Assembly: GCF_009712035.1 (NCBI RefSeq)
Contig: NZ_VILB01000014.1
Location: forward strand, 427,490-491,489
Direction: 5' to 3'
Origin: Anabaena sp. UHCC 0187
GTDB lineage: Bacteria > Cyanobacteriota > Cyanobacteriia > Cyanobacteriales > Nostocaceae
DNA: 64,000 bases
In this document: positions 35,876-45,348 of the stretch, in pieces
Position numbering within the stretch: the stretch's first letter is position 1
How the letters are laid out: each line of letters opens with the position of its first letter
The notes under the pieces: model-generated
What the model was told of the DNA's origin: nothing
Databases searched by the model: none
The model's input: the letters and a program-made list of their open reading frames with translations, nothing else
Made by a program: the position numbers and the translations under genes

Positions 35876-37093
35876 ATGAATATATTAATGCTATCTTCCA
35901 CATTTCCCTACCCACCCACCAGAGGAGGAACGGAAATCAGGACTTTTTATTTACTCAAGTACCTGCGTCAACGTCATCATATTACCCTAGTAACCCAGCG
36001 TGATACCTATGTCACAGATACAGAAATTGCCGAATTACGTAATTATGTTGATGATTTAATAATTTTTCCGCGTCCTCTTCCTAATAGTAACTTCTCAGGA
36101 ATCCTCCAAAAAATTCAGCGATTTGGTACATTCTTAATCCAAGGAACTTCCCCCAATGTCCTGAACCGCTATTCAGTAGAAATGCAGCAATGGATTGATA
36201 AATTTGTCGAATCGGGTAAATGTGATGTGATTACCTGTGAACATAGCGTCAACGAAATTTATATCCGTCCCCACTTCAAAAACCAGGTAAAAACCATAGT
36301 AGATGTTCACAGTTCCGTTTATGCAACTTGTCTGAATCAATTAGCAACAGGTACAGCCGAAAACAAACTGCGAGATAGTTTATATTTACCCCTGTTACGT
36401 CGCTATGAAAAAGGATATTGTCCTAAATTTTCTGACATTGTTGTCACCACAGAAGAAGATAAACTGCAATTTCAACAATTTAGCAATAAACAAGAAATTC
36501 CCGTCATTCCCAATGGTGTAGATTTAGAATTATTCCCCATGCGTAATCATGATCCAGGGGGATACAGACTGATTTTTATTGGCGCAATGGATTATATAGC
36601 CAACATAGATGCAGCGAGATTTTTCAGTAAAGAGATATTACCAGAAATTCAAAAAAGATATCCCGAAACTATTTTTGATATCGTTGGTTCTCGTCCAACC
36701 CCCGAAGTTTTAGAACTGCAAAATCAACCAGGTGTTAACGTAACTGGTAGAGTCCCTTCCATGGTCGAATATCTGCACAAATCTACAGTTTGTGTCATCC
36801 CTATGCGAACAGGATTTGGGATTAAAAATAAAACCCTAGAAGCCATGGCCGCAGGAGTCCCAGTAGTAGGAAGCGACCGTGGTTTAGAAGGACTAGCAGT
36901 AGACGGTAAAACAACACCATTACGCGCACTGCGGGCAAATAAACCCACAGAATACGTCACTGCAATTTCCCAACTATTTGAAAACCCAGAACTACGACTT
37001 CAACTTTCTGATCATGCTAGACAACTAATAGAAAGTGAATTTACATGGGAAATTGCTGGTCAACATTATGAAAAAGTTTGTTTAGGAAAATAG
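35876..37093 (+). CDS. Family 4-type glycosyltransferase
   Basis: A GT-B-fold glycosyltransferase of 405 residues, probably building an exopolysaccharide or envelope glycan. The N-terminus (MLSSTFPYPPTRGGTEIRTF) is the acceptor-side Rossmann domain with the glycine-rich loop. The donor domain begins near VIPNGVDLELFP, and the E-x7-E region reads FGIKNKTLEAMAAGVPVV near residue 320. The sugar and acceptor are not readable from sequence. Genes on both sides are unrelated. Confidence 0.88.
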   Translation: MNILMLSSTFPYPPTRGGTEIRTFYLLKYLRQRHHITLVTQRDTYVTDTEIAELRNYVDDLIIFPRPLPNSNFSGILQKIQRFGTFLIQGTSPNVLNRYSVEMQQWIDKFVESGKCDVITCEHSVNEIYIRPHFKNQVKTIVDVHSSVYATCLNQLATGTAENKLRDSLYLPLLRRYEKGYCPKFSDIVVTTEEDKLQFQQFSNKQEIPVIPNGVDLELFPMRNHDPGGYRLIFIGAMDYIANIDAARFFSKEILPEIQKRYPETIFDIVGSRPTPEVLELQNQPGVNVTGRVPSMVEYLHKSTVCVIPMRTGFGIKNKTLEAMAAGVPVVGSDRGLEGLAVDGKTTPLRALRANKPTEYVTAISQLFENPELRLQLSDHARQLIESEFTWEIAGQHYEKVCLGK

Positions 37094-37145
37094 GATTTCC
37101 CTACCTTTTAAACTGGCAAATTATTAACTTATCAGCAATAAAATC

Positions 37146-37349
37146 ATGAATAATTACCTCCACTGTCCACGCACTTGTCTACTCCAACAATCAGTAAATA
37201 ACGATCAAACTAAAGAACAGGGATTATGTGATTTCTGCTGGGAAGAATATTGTTTTTGTTGGTCAGAATATTGTTTAAACGAATGGTATGAACTACAAAT
37301 AAAACATGACAAACTAAAAAGTAAACATCATACCAAAGACAAAAACTAA
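37146..37349 (+). CDS. Small cysteine- and tryptophan-rich hypothetical protein
   Basis: A 67-residue protein with six to seven cysteines (for example CDFCWEEYCFCWSEYC) and a basic tail (KSKHHTKDKN). The Cys spacing could bind a metal but does not match a zinc finger I know. It lies 52 bases after the glycosyltransferase on the same strand. The ribosome-binding site is weak, so its reality as a gene is moderate. Confidence 0.45.
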   Translation: MNNYLHCPRTCLLQQSVNNDQTKEQGLCDFCWEEYCFCWSEYCLNEWYELQIKHDKLKSKHHTKDKN

Positions 37350-37360
37350 AATAGACTTAA

Positions 37361-37400
37361 TTTCTCTCTCCGTGCCTCTGCGTCTCTGCGTGAGAAAAAA
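37361..37400. repeat. Dispersed CTCTGCGTCTCTGCGTGAGA-type repeat
   Basis: A spacer copy of the repeat family also found at 16822-16855 and 23658-23697, between the small Cys-rich gene and the lipoate ligase gene. Confidence 0.65.
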
Positions 37401-37430
37401 ATTATAGGGTAGGCTTCTAGCCTGCCCCAA

Positions 37431-38156
37431 TCAACAATATGCCAAAATCGCATCCCACTCATCTGCCGACAGAGGTATTACCTCCATTTCCATAGCAAAA
37501 CAATCACAAGCTGAGGCTATCAAAGCATTAATTATTGTTTCTTGATTAATAGTTTCAGGAAATTGAACAGAACGAAAAGACTCCTGATTAAATACCTTAG
37601 CAAACAAATCCGCATCTGGATTTAACCGCATAGAACCATGTTGCAGAACTGCCTCACCTCTGCGTAATTGGGCGCTACCAATCAGTTTAGAACCATCTGC
37701 TAAAACTAAATCTGCACCTGTGGCCGTCCCAAAACAATTAGGATTATGAATATAACCGCGTCCAGCTTGGCCATAGTACAACTCGACACCGAGCGATCGC
37801 CATCCTTGAATCAAAAACTCACAAATCTTTGCATACACAGCCAGACGATTTCCCCTCAGTCCAGACGTGACCACAGAGTAAGTTAAATCACCTTGATGTA
37901 AAACCGCCCTCCCACCAGTAGGACGGCGTACCAAAGTCAATTTTTCACCTTCCCAAGTTAAATTTTCCCAAAATTCGGGATATTGACGTTGATGATAACC
38001 CAGGGAAATTGCGGATGGCGACCAAGTATAAAAACGTAAAGTTGGTGGATGTTTTCCCGACTCATGCTGTGCTAATAACCAGCGGTCTATAGCCATCTGG
38101 ACATGACCAGAAGCTGTTAAAGTTGGAATAAGTCGCCACACCTGCCCATCCCCCAA
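37431..38156 (-). CDS. Lipoate-protein ligase A family protein
   Basis: A biotin/lipoate A/B ligase-fold protein of 241 residues. RRPTGGRAVLHQGDLTYSVV (about 76-95) is the family's lipoyl-AMP binding loop, and GADLVLADGSKLIGSAQLRRG carries the catalytic-type lysine. It could attach lipoate to 2-oxoacid dehydrogenase E2 or glycine cleavage H protein, or transfer octanoate. The C-terminal accessory domain of E. coli LplA is absent. The YbjN gene lies 17 bases upstream on the same strand. Confidence 0.85.
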   Translation of the reverse strand: MGDGQVWRLIPTLTASGHVQMAIDRWLLAQHESGKHPPTLRFYTWSPSAISLGYHQRQYPEFWENLTWEGEKLTLVRRPTGGRAVLHQGDLTYSVVTSGLRGNRLAVYAKICEFLIQGWRSLGVELYYGQAGRGYIHNPNCFGTATGADLVLADGSKLIGSAQLRRGEAVLQHGSMRLNPDADLFAKVFNQESFRSVQFPETINQETIINALIASACDCFAMEMEVIPLSADEWDAILAYC

Positions 38157-38173
38157 GCTAAAATTATTGAAAC

Positions 38174-38653
38174 TTAAACTGCCGCAAACTCAGATTGCAG
38201 ATATTCATCATTATCATCAGCGATAGTTGCGACGATAGTAATAATGCGGGAAACTTCCCCCGGAGATAATTCTGCTAGAGTGCGTGTAGAAATCACCACC
38301 ACTTGATTGTCAATAATGCCAAAACGGGCTTCAAAGGTACTCACACAGTTTAACTCTAATAGATATCGAGTTAATCTAGCTTCATTTTGAACAGGTAACT
38401 TCAGTACCGCAGCCCAGACAGTGATTGTATCTTCATCAGTAGTTCCCGTCAACTGCACAAATACTTCCACACTGCCATATTGAAATTTCCACAGATATCC
38501 ACCCTCAGCACCATGACTAACCATGGCACTTTGATCTTGTGCTAGGGTATCAATCACATTTTCAATGACTTCCACATGGTTTGGGGCTGTGGTTTCTTGC
38601 ACAAGTTCTTCCAGCAAGTCATCTGGGGATTGGGTTTCTAGGTAGCTTGCCAT
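38174..38653 (-). CDS. YbjN domain protein
   Basis: A 159-residue acidic cytosolic protein of the YbjN family, which shares a fold with type III secretion chaperones and in E. coli is linked to stress responses. The central block (WKFQYGSVEVFVQL, ITVWAAVLKLPVQNEARLTRYLLELN) shows the family's two beta sheets and helix. Members are abundant in cyanobacteria, where their role is unclear. It is probably co-transcribed with the downstream ligase gene. Confidence 0.78.
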   Translation of the reverse strand: MASYLETQSPDDLLEELVQETTAPNHVEVIENVIDTLAQDQSAMVSHGAEGGYLWKFQYGSVEVFVQLTGTTDEDTITVWAAVLKLPVQNEARLTRYLLELNCVSTFEARFGIIDNQVVVISTRTLAELSPGEVSRIITIVATIADDNDEYLQSEFAAV

Positions 38654-39318
38654 ACAAATTTTTTTCTAATAATATAGTCACTGCTTTAATCTACTATCAT
38701 GCTACCAAAAATGCCAGAATCTACTTTGCCTGTTGTCCAAAGTTGAGATGTGAGAATTTGAGAAAGTATTGACGAAGATCACAGCCATGTTGATTCCCAT
38801 GACATAGCCTAAAGTTATTAGCCCATATATCAAATTTTGTCAAATTCACAATTATTTTTTCCCGGTTTCCAGCAGTTACGTCCAGAACCATTAGATGTAA
38901 GTTATATTTATCCTTACTGAGTGTCAACATCAGCTAAAGATTTTAAAATTTACTGTCTACCGTGTCTCATTCATGAAACATAAACAAAAGCATCTTTCGT
39001 TGACTGTACATCCGAAAATGCCTTTTGTCGGTTACATAAACTACCAAATTACTGGTTTAGTTAGATCAAGATGTAAAAATGACTGAAGAGGAACAATTTA
39101 CTGATTTACGGCATCAAGAGATACGGAACTATGAGTTAAATATCGCATTGCTTAGGGTACAGCGATTGATCAAAACTCAAGTTGACAAATTGGGGTGATA
39201 TCTGCTAAAAGGTTCTAGAATCTCAAATCTCACCGAAAAAAACCCAAAAATTTTCTGAGATTTTTCCGGATTAGCAAAAAAATCTGCGATTATTGTTACA
39301 CTGAATTTAATAAGCACT
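38654..39318. other. Intergenic region, mostly without genes
   Basis: 665 bases. The only candidate is a 39-codon frame at 39079-39198 (listed separately). Upstream of 39319 there are AT-rich promoter-like bases but no pair I would defend. Confidence 0.5.
39079..39198 (+). CDS. Possible 39-residue helical peptide
   Basis: An ATG opens a charged, mostly helical peptide (MTEEEQFTDLRHQEIRNYEL, ending VDKLG). The composition is protein-like, but there is no clear ribosome-binding site and no recognised family. It could be a real small protein or chance. Confidence 0.3.
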   Translation: MTEEEQFTDLRHQEIRNYELNIALLRVQRLIKTQVDKLG

Positions 39319-39699
39319 ATGAATATCAAACTTGATCACAGCACCCCATGTCATTTAACTTCTTTCTTTGCCCTACTCATGAAAGAAGGTCTTTCCCCCA
39401 ATCAAATCGTCCTAGGCATTGTTCAATTAGCCACCCAAACTCATGAGTTAGATGGCATGATGGCATCAGCAGATTGTTTACGTTTACTATTGGTACTAAT
39501 GCCAGCAGAAACCTGTGCTAAAGGCGTTTCCGAATATATCTCATCTTTAGCCGCAGAAGGCATTACCACCTTAATGTTATTAGATGCTCTCAGCCTAGCT
39601 TGCTACGTTTGTGGACAATCAGATGAAGCTAATCTAGTTCACTTGACTTACAAGAGACTACAAGCCGATGCTATTATCTCCCAAATGCTTCGTGATTAA
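39319..39699 (+). CDS. Conserved-looking helical hypothetical protein
   Basis: A 126-residue soluble, mainly helical protein (HLTSFFALLMKEGLSPNQIV, then CLRLLLVLMPAETC). The regular hydrophobic pattern suggests a helical bundle. There is no motif I recognise. It stands alone between long spacers. Confidence 0.6.
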   Translation: MNIKLDHSTPCHLTSFFALLMKEGLSPNQIVLGIVQLATQTHELDGMMASADCLRLLLVLMPAETCAKGVSEYISSLAAEGITTLMLLDALSLACYVCGQSDEANLVHLTYKRLQADAIISQMLRD

Positions 39700-40163
39700 G
39701 AACTAAATTATTAACTTTTCATACTTTTTTCACAATCAAACGATTTCCAAGTTAATTTGTACTCGTACATTTCAACATTGTGCGGAATATATCCGTTTGT
39801 TCATTAGGCAATCGGTCAAATACTATATATTTTGTTTGCGATTCTTAGCCAGCGGCTGTTACTTGAATGTCGCAATATTTTCCTGAGTTTGACAGCAGCA
39901 CATCTATTGCTTGTCCTTGGGTTTAGAAGTCTCTAGTGCTGGAGTAATCCAGACATCAACAACTTCTCAACTTGCTCATTCACCCTGTTGATATTCCATT
40001 AAAGCTGTAAACTAAAATAGTTGTCTGCCAAATTGCCAAAACACTAGATCATTACCGGAACATTTCTGGAATTCTATATTGTGCCAATGAAGCGAGCATT
40101 TGGTTTCCAGGAGTTAGAAGTCGGAATAATCTAGAACCTGAAAAAGCATTTAAGGCAAAATAA

Positions 40164-40193
40164 TGTAGAGACGTTTCATGGAACGTCTCTACA
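40164..40193. repeat. Second copy of the TGTAGAGACGTT palindrome
   Basis: Thirty bases, identical to the copy at 29931-29960 except one C to T change in the centre of the left arm. Confidence 0.8.
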
Positions 40194-40237
40194 ACCGTGT
40201 TTTATGAAATATTTGCTATAGGGAAATTTTTGACATT

Positions 40238-40284
40238 AAAAAGCGCCTGGGAGTGTTGCCGTGTTTCCACCCCAGACGCTTTTT
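40238..40284. terminator. Long bidirectional terminator-like hairpin
   Basis: AAAAAGCGCCTGGGAGTG pairs with CACCCCAGACGCTTTTT across a 12-base loop, with only two mismatched positions. The A-run and T-run ends make it a Rho-independent terminator in either direction. It lies 208 bases past the purH stop, so it may end the purH transcript or belong to an unannotated small RNA. Confidence 0.6.
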
Positions 40285-40432
40285 AAACTTGCTCCTCACA
40301 CACAAATATAATTTATCACTCTTTTAATTAAATGGCAAGTACCTGAGACAACAATTTTGGAAATTGTTTGAAAGAGGGAACAGGGCGCAGAGGGCAGGGG
40401 GCAGGGCGCAGGGGGAAACAATTTTCCCAATT

Positions 40433-40493
40433 GACCAATCACCAATTACCAATTACCAATTACCAATCAGCAATCACCAATCACCAATTACCT
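40433..40493. repeat. Heptamer repeat array (AATTACC / AATCACC)
   Basis: Tandem ACCAATT and ACCAATC units run up to the purH stop codon. Similar units lie at 22838-22866 and 62133-62160. Confidence 0.8.
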
Positions 40494-42015
40494 AATGTAA
40501 AAAGTGCCTAACACCAGTGACAACCATGAGTAAACCGAGTTCATTAGCGGCTTTGACAGAGTCTTTATCTTTGAGACTTCCCCCTGGTTGGACAATGGCA
40601 GTAATTCCGGCGGCTGCGGCTGCTCTGACGGTATCATCGAAGGGGAAGAAGCCGTCACTAGCGAGAAATGCTCCTTGGGCTTTTTCTCCAGCTTGTTCGA
40701 GAGCGATTTTTGTCGAACCGACGCGGTTCATTTGTCCCGCACCGACACCCAAGGTTGTGCGATCGCTCGCTATGACGATAGCATTGGATTTAACGTGTTT
40801 GCAAACTTTCCAAGCAAACAGCAACTCAGCTAACTCGCTGGGAGTGGGTTGACGTTCGGTGACAACTTGCCATTGACTAGGATCAGCAATGATATCATCA
40901 GCAGATTGGACTAAAAACCCACCAGCGATGGCTTTCACAGTGTCTTTTGGTCCAGTCAGCAAATCTGGTAAAATCAAAACTCGGACATTGCCCTTTTTCG
41001 TTAGAATTTCTTGAGCTGCTTCGTCACAACCAGGGGCAACCACGCACTCTAAAAATGTCTTTGTTAATTCCGTCGCTGTGGCTGCATCAATAGGACGGTT
41101 TAAAGCCACAATTCCCCCAAAAGCTGAGGTGGAATCAGCCTTAAAGGCTTTTTGATAAGCGTCGAAAATGTTGGCTGCTTCCGCAGTTCCACAGGGATTA
41201 GTATGTTTGATAATTGTCGCTGCGGGACTATCTGTAAATTCAGCAATTATCCGCCGTGCAGCTTCCAAATCTACCAAATTATTGTAGCTGAGTTCCTTAC
41301 CTTGGAGTTTGGTAGCCGCAGCCCAACCAGTGGCTTCACTTCCCGTTTGATACCAGGCTGCGGGTTGGTGGGGATTTTCCCCATAACGCAAAGATTGGAG
41401 TTGTGTACCAGAAATAGCAAATTCTTCGGTTTGTGTGCCAGCTAAATAGGCAGCAATGGCATTATCATAACTAGCAGTGTGCAAAAATCCCTTTAAAGCA
41501 GATTTTTGGCGAAAATCTAAAGACGCTGACCCATTTTGGCGCAATTCTTGTAAATACTCAGCATATTGGGCAGGATCACATAATACCGTCAAATGGGCAT
41601 AGTTTTTGGACGAAGCCCTTAACATTGCGGGGCCACCAATATCAATTTGTTCCACCGCGTCAGCTAGGGTAACTCCTGGTTTAGCAATAGTTTCCGCAAA
41701 AGGATAAAGATTCACAACTACCAAATCAATGGCTCGAATTTGGTTATCTGCCAAATCCGTTATATCTTGTTCCACATCTCGCCGTGCTAAAATACCACCA
41801 TGAATGCGGGGATGAAGAGTTTTCACCCGACCGCCTAAAATTTCCGGTGAACCTGTATAATCAGAAACCTTGGTAACTGGTATGCCAGCATCTTTCAGGG
41901 TTTTGGCTGTTCCCCCACTGCTGATGATATCAAAGCCAAATTCCTCAACCAAACTCCGGGCTAAATCAATTACACCAGTTTTATTAGATACACTCAGCAG
42001 GGCTAAACGCGCCAT
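40492..42015 (-). CDS. purH: AICAR transformylase / IMP cyclohydrolase
   Basis: The bifunctional enzyme for the last two steps of IMP synthesis. The N-terminal cyclohydrolase domain begins MARLALLSVSNKTGVIDLA with the SGGTAKTL loop, KTLHPRIHGGILARR and DLVVVNLYPF. The transformylase domain carries LRYGENPHQ, IIKHTNPCG (catalytic Lys-His), SAFGGIVALN and the C-terminal DGFFPFDD. The 507-residue length matches the family. Upstream is a 285-base spacer. Confidence 0.97.
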   Translation of the reverse strand: MARLALLSVSNKTGVIDLARSLVEEFGFDIISSGGTAKTLKDAGIPVTKVSDYTGSPEILGGRVKTLHPRIHGGILARRDVEQDITDLADNQIRAIDLVVVNLYPFAETIAKPGVTLADAVEQIDIGGPAMLRASSKNYAHLTVLCDPAQYAEYLQELRQNGSASLDFRQKSALKGFLHTASYDNAIAAYLAGTQTEEFAISGTQLQSLRYGENPHQPAAWYQTGSEATGWAAATKLQGKELSYNNLVDLEAARRIIAEFTDSPAATIIKHTNPCGTAEAANIFDAYQKAFKADSTSAFGGIVALNRPIDAATATELTKTFLECVVAPGCDEAAQEILTKKGNVRVLILPDLLTGPKDTVKAIAGGFLVQSADDIIADPSQWQVVTERQPTPSELAELLFAWKVCKHVKSNAIVIASDRTTLGVGAGQMNRVGSTKIALEQAGEKAQGAFLASDGFFPFDDTVRAAAAAGITAIVQPGGSLKDKDSVKAANELGLLMVVTGVRHFLH

Positions 42016-42300
42016 AATTCCCCAGATTCCTTTGAACTAAATTGTTTTCTGTGAAGAACATTCTACCGAAAGGGTGGATAGAATGATAATTAGCTGCGGG
42101 AGTATTGGCAAAATAAGACATTGTGGAATTGAAGTAGAACGAAGATATGGCTACGCCACACAAGCTATCAAAATCTCAAACTTTGCACCTTTGCTCCTGT
42201 GCCTGTGGTGATCGTGTACCTCACTTCTTGTGTTAATGTTTAACTTCGGAGGTTGAAAGAATTCCCTAAACTTTCCGTAGAAATGTAAGGAATATCTGTC

Positions 42301-42489
42301 ATGAAAGAATACATGAGTGCTTTAGAAGGGTTAGTTGAGCAATTAACACTAGCTGCAATTTTAGAGATGTTGGAGCGAATATGTCATAAAAAAGCGGAAA
42401 ATTTGAGAACTCACTGGAATGATGAAGAAACCGCAAAGCTATGGGATAAAGCAGCTAGACAGATTGAAAATATCAATGTTGATATTTAA
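42301..42489 (+). CDS. Small helical hypothetical protein
   Basis: A 62-residue helical protein (LTLAAILEMLERICHKKAENLRT is its central region, quoted in part: AAILEMLERICHKKAENL). AAGGAA lies ten bases before the ATG. It is soluble and slightly acidic, with no recognised family. Genes on both sides are on the opposite strand. Confidence 0.5.
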   Translation: MKEYMSALEGLVEQLTLAAILEMLERICHKKAENLRTHWNDEETAKLWDKAARQIENINVDI

Positions 42490-42573
42490 ATGTTACAAAA
42501 ATAAATTACTTCTCGTTTATGGTTATTTTCATTAATTGAAAATAACCTATTTTTAATTTTGCAGATAACTTAC

Positions 42574-42681
42574 TTACCCCAAAAAACCAGCTAATAATAG
42601 TGGTAATAGTATCAGAGCCGACCCAATTAGAACCAGGGTGGCCGGATCAATTTTAATGTGGTTTCTTTGTGGATCACGCAT
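42574..42681 (-). CDS. Putative 35-residue single-pass membrane peptide
   Basis: The reverse strand from an ATG at 42681 encodes a charged N-terminus (MRDPQRNHIKIDPAT) and one hydrophobic helix (LVLIGSALILLPLLLAGFLG). The topology resembles the tiny subunits of photosynthetic complexes, but I cannot match it to a known Psb, Psa or Pet peptide. No strong ribosome-binding site is seen. It lies 30 bases past the stop of the membrane protein gene upstream on the same strand. Confidence 0.45.
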   Translation of the reverse strand: MRDPQRNHIKIDPATLVLIGSALILLPLLLAGFLG

Positions 42682-42711
42682 TTGACAGAGTTACAAAAAA
42701 TAATTATTTCA

Positions 42712-43614
42712 TTATCTGATATTAGCAACCGATTGACAATGATCTATGCGAATAAATATTTTGTGATAACAACCTACTGCTTGTCCAAACCAAAGCCTAT
42801 CTAAACTACCTACACAAGATTTTCCTAAAGATGTTCCCACGGGTTTAGGAAAATGTCCTTTTGGAGTATCTATGGATAATTGTAAATTAGATTCTGTATT
42901 TTTTATGCCTTCTTGTTTCCACCCTATTCTTTGTTGAAATTTCTGCTCTACTTCATAATCAAAATTAATTTTTCCATTATTTAATTGTTGCCAAATTTCA
43001 GTTTGGACAATAAAACCAAATCTATTTTGACTAGCATTCAACCATAATTTATCTATCTTCTGCAAAGCATCACAAGGAAAAGTTTCTATGGCTCTTGTAC
43101 TTAACCATTTCTTCTTTTCCCTGTGAGTAATTTTCAACATCAGCGATTGTGTTTCCTCCCCAGCATCTTCCCAGTTTTTAACTTGTAAAGTTTTGCTTAA
43201 TTGATGATAGTTTTCTTGACGATGTTGAGGATGCCAATAAATCCAATCTTGAATTTGATATGATGATAAAAATGATAAAAATGGAATTAAGCAGATTATT
43301 AGTAAAATAAAATACTTGCTCACAGAAGCAAGGATCTTATGGATTTTTTTTCGATAACGTTGATGATTAGTTGATACATAAATAAACTGTGAAATTTTTT
43401 TCATATCCTCATCTATAAAAAAGTACATAAGGATGAATGGTAAAAACAAAAATCCCAAGGTGGTGATAAGATTACCAATAGGATTATTGATAATTTCTGG
43501 AGTCAGAAAAATCAGAGGTATTGTAAAATAAATTAACATCCATATTAAAAAAATCTTTCCAGTGAGGATAAGAAATTTAGACAAAAATTTGCTAATTGTA
43601 AAATCATCTATCAT
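42712..43614 (-). CDS. Membrane protein of unknown function
   Basis: The 300-residue protein has three hydrophobic segments (about 11-35, 45-66 and 95-117) and a soluble C-terminal region of about 180 residues. Cysteines in FPCDALQ, SCVGS and GCYHKI could form disulfides if the tail is exported. No family recognised. Its start is 12 bases from the divergent pseudouridine synthase gene, so their promoters overlap. It may be accessory, since the sequence is AT-rich. Confidence 0.65.
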   Translation of the reverse strand: MIDDFTISKFLSKFLILTGKIFLIWMLIYFTIPLIFLTPEIINNPIGNLITTLGFLFLPFILMYFFIDEDMKKISQFIYVSTNHQRYRKKIHKILASVSKYFILLIICLIPFLSFLSSYQIQDWIYWHPQHRQENYHQLSKTLQVKNWEDAGEETQSLMLKITHREKKKWLSTRAIETFPCDALQKIDKLWLNASQNRFGFIVQTEIWQQLNNGKINFDYEVEQKFQQRIGWKQEGIKNTESNLQLSIDTPKGHFPKPVGTSLGKSCVGSLDRLWFGQAVGCYHKIFIRIDHCQSVANIR

Positions 43615-43626
43615 ACTCTATATTTT

Positions 43627-45246
43627 ATGCTTTTCCTACATCCACTTTCAGACTTTATCAACTCCAATTCTATTATTTTAGCTTTAGAACCAAACTATTA
43701 CTACGAAGGAAAATGTCCCGAAACTGGTGAAATTCTCAGATTACCCCGCACCCGTTTAGCCGAAGCTATAGCTAATAGTCTAATGCAACAACTTGAGAAA
43801 AATCACCTGTATTCCCATGAGGGAAAAATGTATGGTATTTTGTTAGTTGAATTACCCAATGGTGAACAACGAGTTATTAAAGCATTTTCTGGTTTATTAA
43901 ATAGTAATAGTATGGTGGAAGGTTGGGTTCCTCCGATTCCTGGCAGACAGGAAGTAGCTTTATTGGAAAGCCAGATTCTAACGAAGTTAGAAGCAATTAA
44001 ACAGGAAATAATTACCCTGGGGCAACTACCAGAAAGACAAGAATATCAAACCCTGTCCGCTGAATATACCCAAAAGTTACAACATATCATTTTACACCAT
44101 GATCATAGTAAACTGCAACGACAGGAACAACGGCAAGAATTTTATCAAACTCTCACAGACGAATCTTTAAAAATTGCCTTGGCAAAACTGGAAGCAGAAA
44201 GCCGTCAACAGGGAATTGACCGCCGAAATATTAAACGTTGCCAAAATGAAAGTTTACAGCCATTACAGCAAATCATCACCGCCGCAGATAAGAAAATTAC
44301 GGAACTAAAACAACAGCGGAAACAATTGTCTCGGCAATTACAAACAGAAATGCACGCTGCTTATAGCTTAACTAATTTTTATGGGAAATCTTTATCTTTA
44401 CAGCAATTATTACCAGCAGGAACACCAACTGGCACAGGAGAATGTTGCGCTCCTAAATTATTACATTACGCAGCAAGTCATCAACTAAAACCTTTAGCAA
44501 TGGCTGAATTCTGGTGGGGTAATTCCTCTGGAGAAAATAAAATACAGGGAGAATTTTATGGTGCTTGTCTAGAAAGATGTCAGCCATTAATGGGATTTTT
44601 ACTATCAGGATTAAAACCACATAATCTGGAGATAATTTATGAGGATGAATGGCTAATTGCTGTGAATAAATCATCAGGATTATTGTCTGTACCTGGCCGT
44701 TATTTTCATAATCAAGATAGTGTAATTAGTCGTTTACGTCATCTATATAATCAAGAATTAATAGCTGTACATCGTTTAGATCAAGATACTTCAGGGATTT
44801 TATTAATAGCTAAAGATTCAGTTACCTCTGCTCAATTAAGTCAACAATTCCAACAAAGACAAGTTCATAAAGTTTATGAAGCTGTGCTTGCAGGTTCTCT
44901 GGATATTCAAGAAGGTGAAGTTAATTTACCTTTGTGGGGAAACCCTGACAATCGCCCTTATCAACAAGTAGATTTTGAGAGGGGTAAACCTAGTTTAACT
45001 TACTTCCGCGTCTTGGACAGGCAAGGAAAGTATACACGAGTAGAATTTATACCTCTTACCGGACGCACTCATCAATTACGGGTTCATGCTGCCGATACCA
45101 GAGGATTAGGAATGACGATTTTAGGAGATAAACTCTATGGTGATCATGCTGATACCAATAGATTATATCTGCACGGGAGGGAGTTGAGTTTTCAGCATCC
45201 CCATGTAGAAAAAATTTTACATTTACAGGTAAAAACACCGTTTTAA
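43627..45246 (+). CDS. RluA-family pseudouridine synthase with long N-terminal extension
   Basis: Isomerises uridine to pseudouridine in rRNA or tRNA. The C-terminal domain (about residues 330-539) has IYEDEWLIAVNKSSGLLSVPG, the catalytic VHRLDQDTSGILL (Asp), VYEAVLAG and GRTHQLRVHA. The first 330 residues are an unusual extension: a domain ending near residue 95, then a charged coiled coil (about 110-240), then a Cys-containing segment (TGECCAPKLLHYA) that is typical of this longer RluA subgroup. The modified position cannot be predicted. Confidence 0.88.
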   Translation: MLFLHPLSDFINSNSIILALEPNYYYEGKCPETGEILRLPRTRLAEAIANSLMQQLEKNHLYSHEGKMYGILLVELPNGEQRVIKAFSGLLNSNSMVEGWVPPIPGRQEVALLESQILTKLEAIKQEIITLGQLPERQEYQTLSAEYTQKLQHIILHHDHSKLQRQEQRQEFYQTLTDESLKIALAKLEAESRQQGIDRRNIKRCQNESLQPLQQIITAADKKITELKQQRKQLSRQLQTEMHAAYSLTNFYGKSLSLQQLLPAGTPTGTGECCAPKLLHYAASHQLKPLAMAEFWWGNSSGENKIQGEFYGACLERCQPLMGFLLSGLKPHNLEIIYEDEWLIAVNKSSGLLSVPGRYFHNQDSVISRLRHLYNQELIAVHRLDQDTSGILLIAKDSVTSAQLSQQFQQRQVHKVYEAVLAGSLDIQEGEVNLPLWGNPDNRPYQQVDFERGKPSLTYFRVLDRQGKYTRVEFIPLTGRTHQLRVHAADTRGLGMTILGDKLYGDHADTNRLYLHGRELSFQHPHVEKILHLQVKTPF

Positions 45247-45273
45247 CTAGGACATCTAATTTGTAAAGATATA

Positions 45274-45303
45274 TTGACAAACATTGGAGGATGAACTTAT
45301 TAT
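45274..45303 (+). promoter_or_regulatory. Candidate sigma-70-type promoter for the TetR/DevBCA unit
   Basis: TTGACA at 45274-45279 and TATTAT at 45298-45303, spaced by 18 bases. It lies 45 bases before the TetR gene. The interval to the ATG may hold the regulator's own operator, but no clean palindrome is seen. Confidence 0.45.
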
Positions 45304-45348
45304 TTAATATAACAAGCGTTCGATATAAAACCGATAACGAGCCATGCT

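Larger units (their letters stand above)
39700..40491. other. Long intergenic region downstream of purH
   Basis: 792 bases without a supported gene. It holds the second copy of the 30-bp palindrome (40164-40193), a long hairpin with A/T-run flanks (40238-40284), a G-rich repetitive stretch (about 40376-40415) and a heptamer array (about 40433-40493) abutting the purH stop. Confidence 0.6.

Noticed and set aside
39840..40140. Possible degraded gene in the spacer after 39699
   Set aside because: Short frames such as the one opening near 39869 do not match any family I recognise and are broken within 20 codons.
40292..40301. CTCCTCACAC, resembling the core motif of the small RNA Yfr1
   Set aside because: In Yfr1 the motif lies between two stem-loops with a terminator after it. 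Here the hairpin comes first and no terminator follows on the plus strand.
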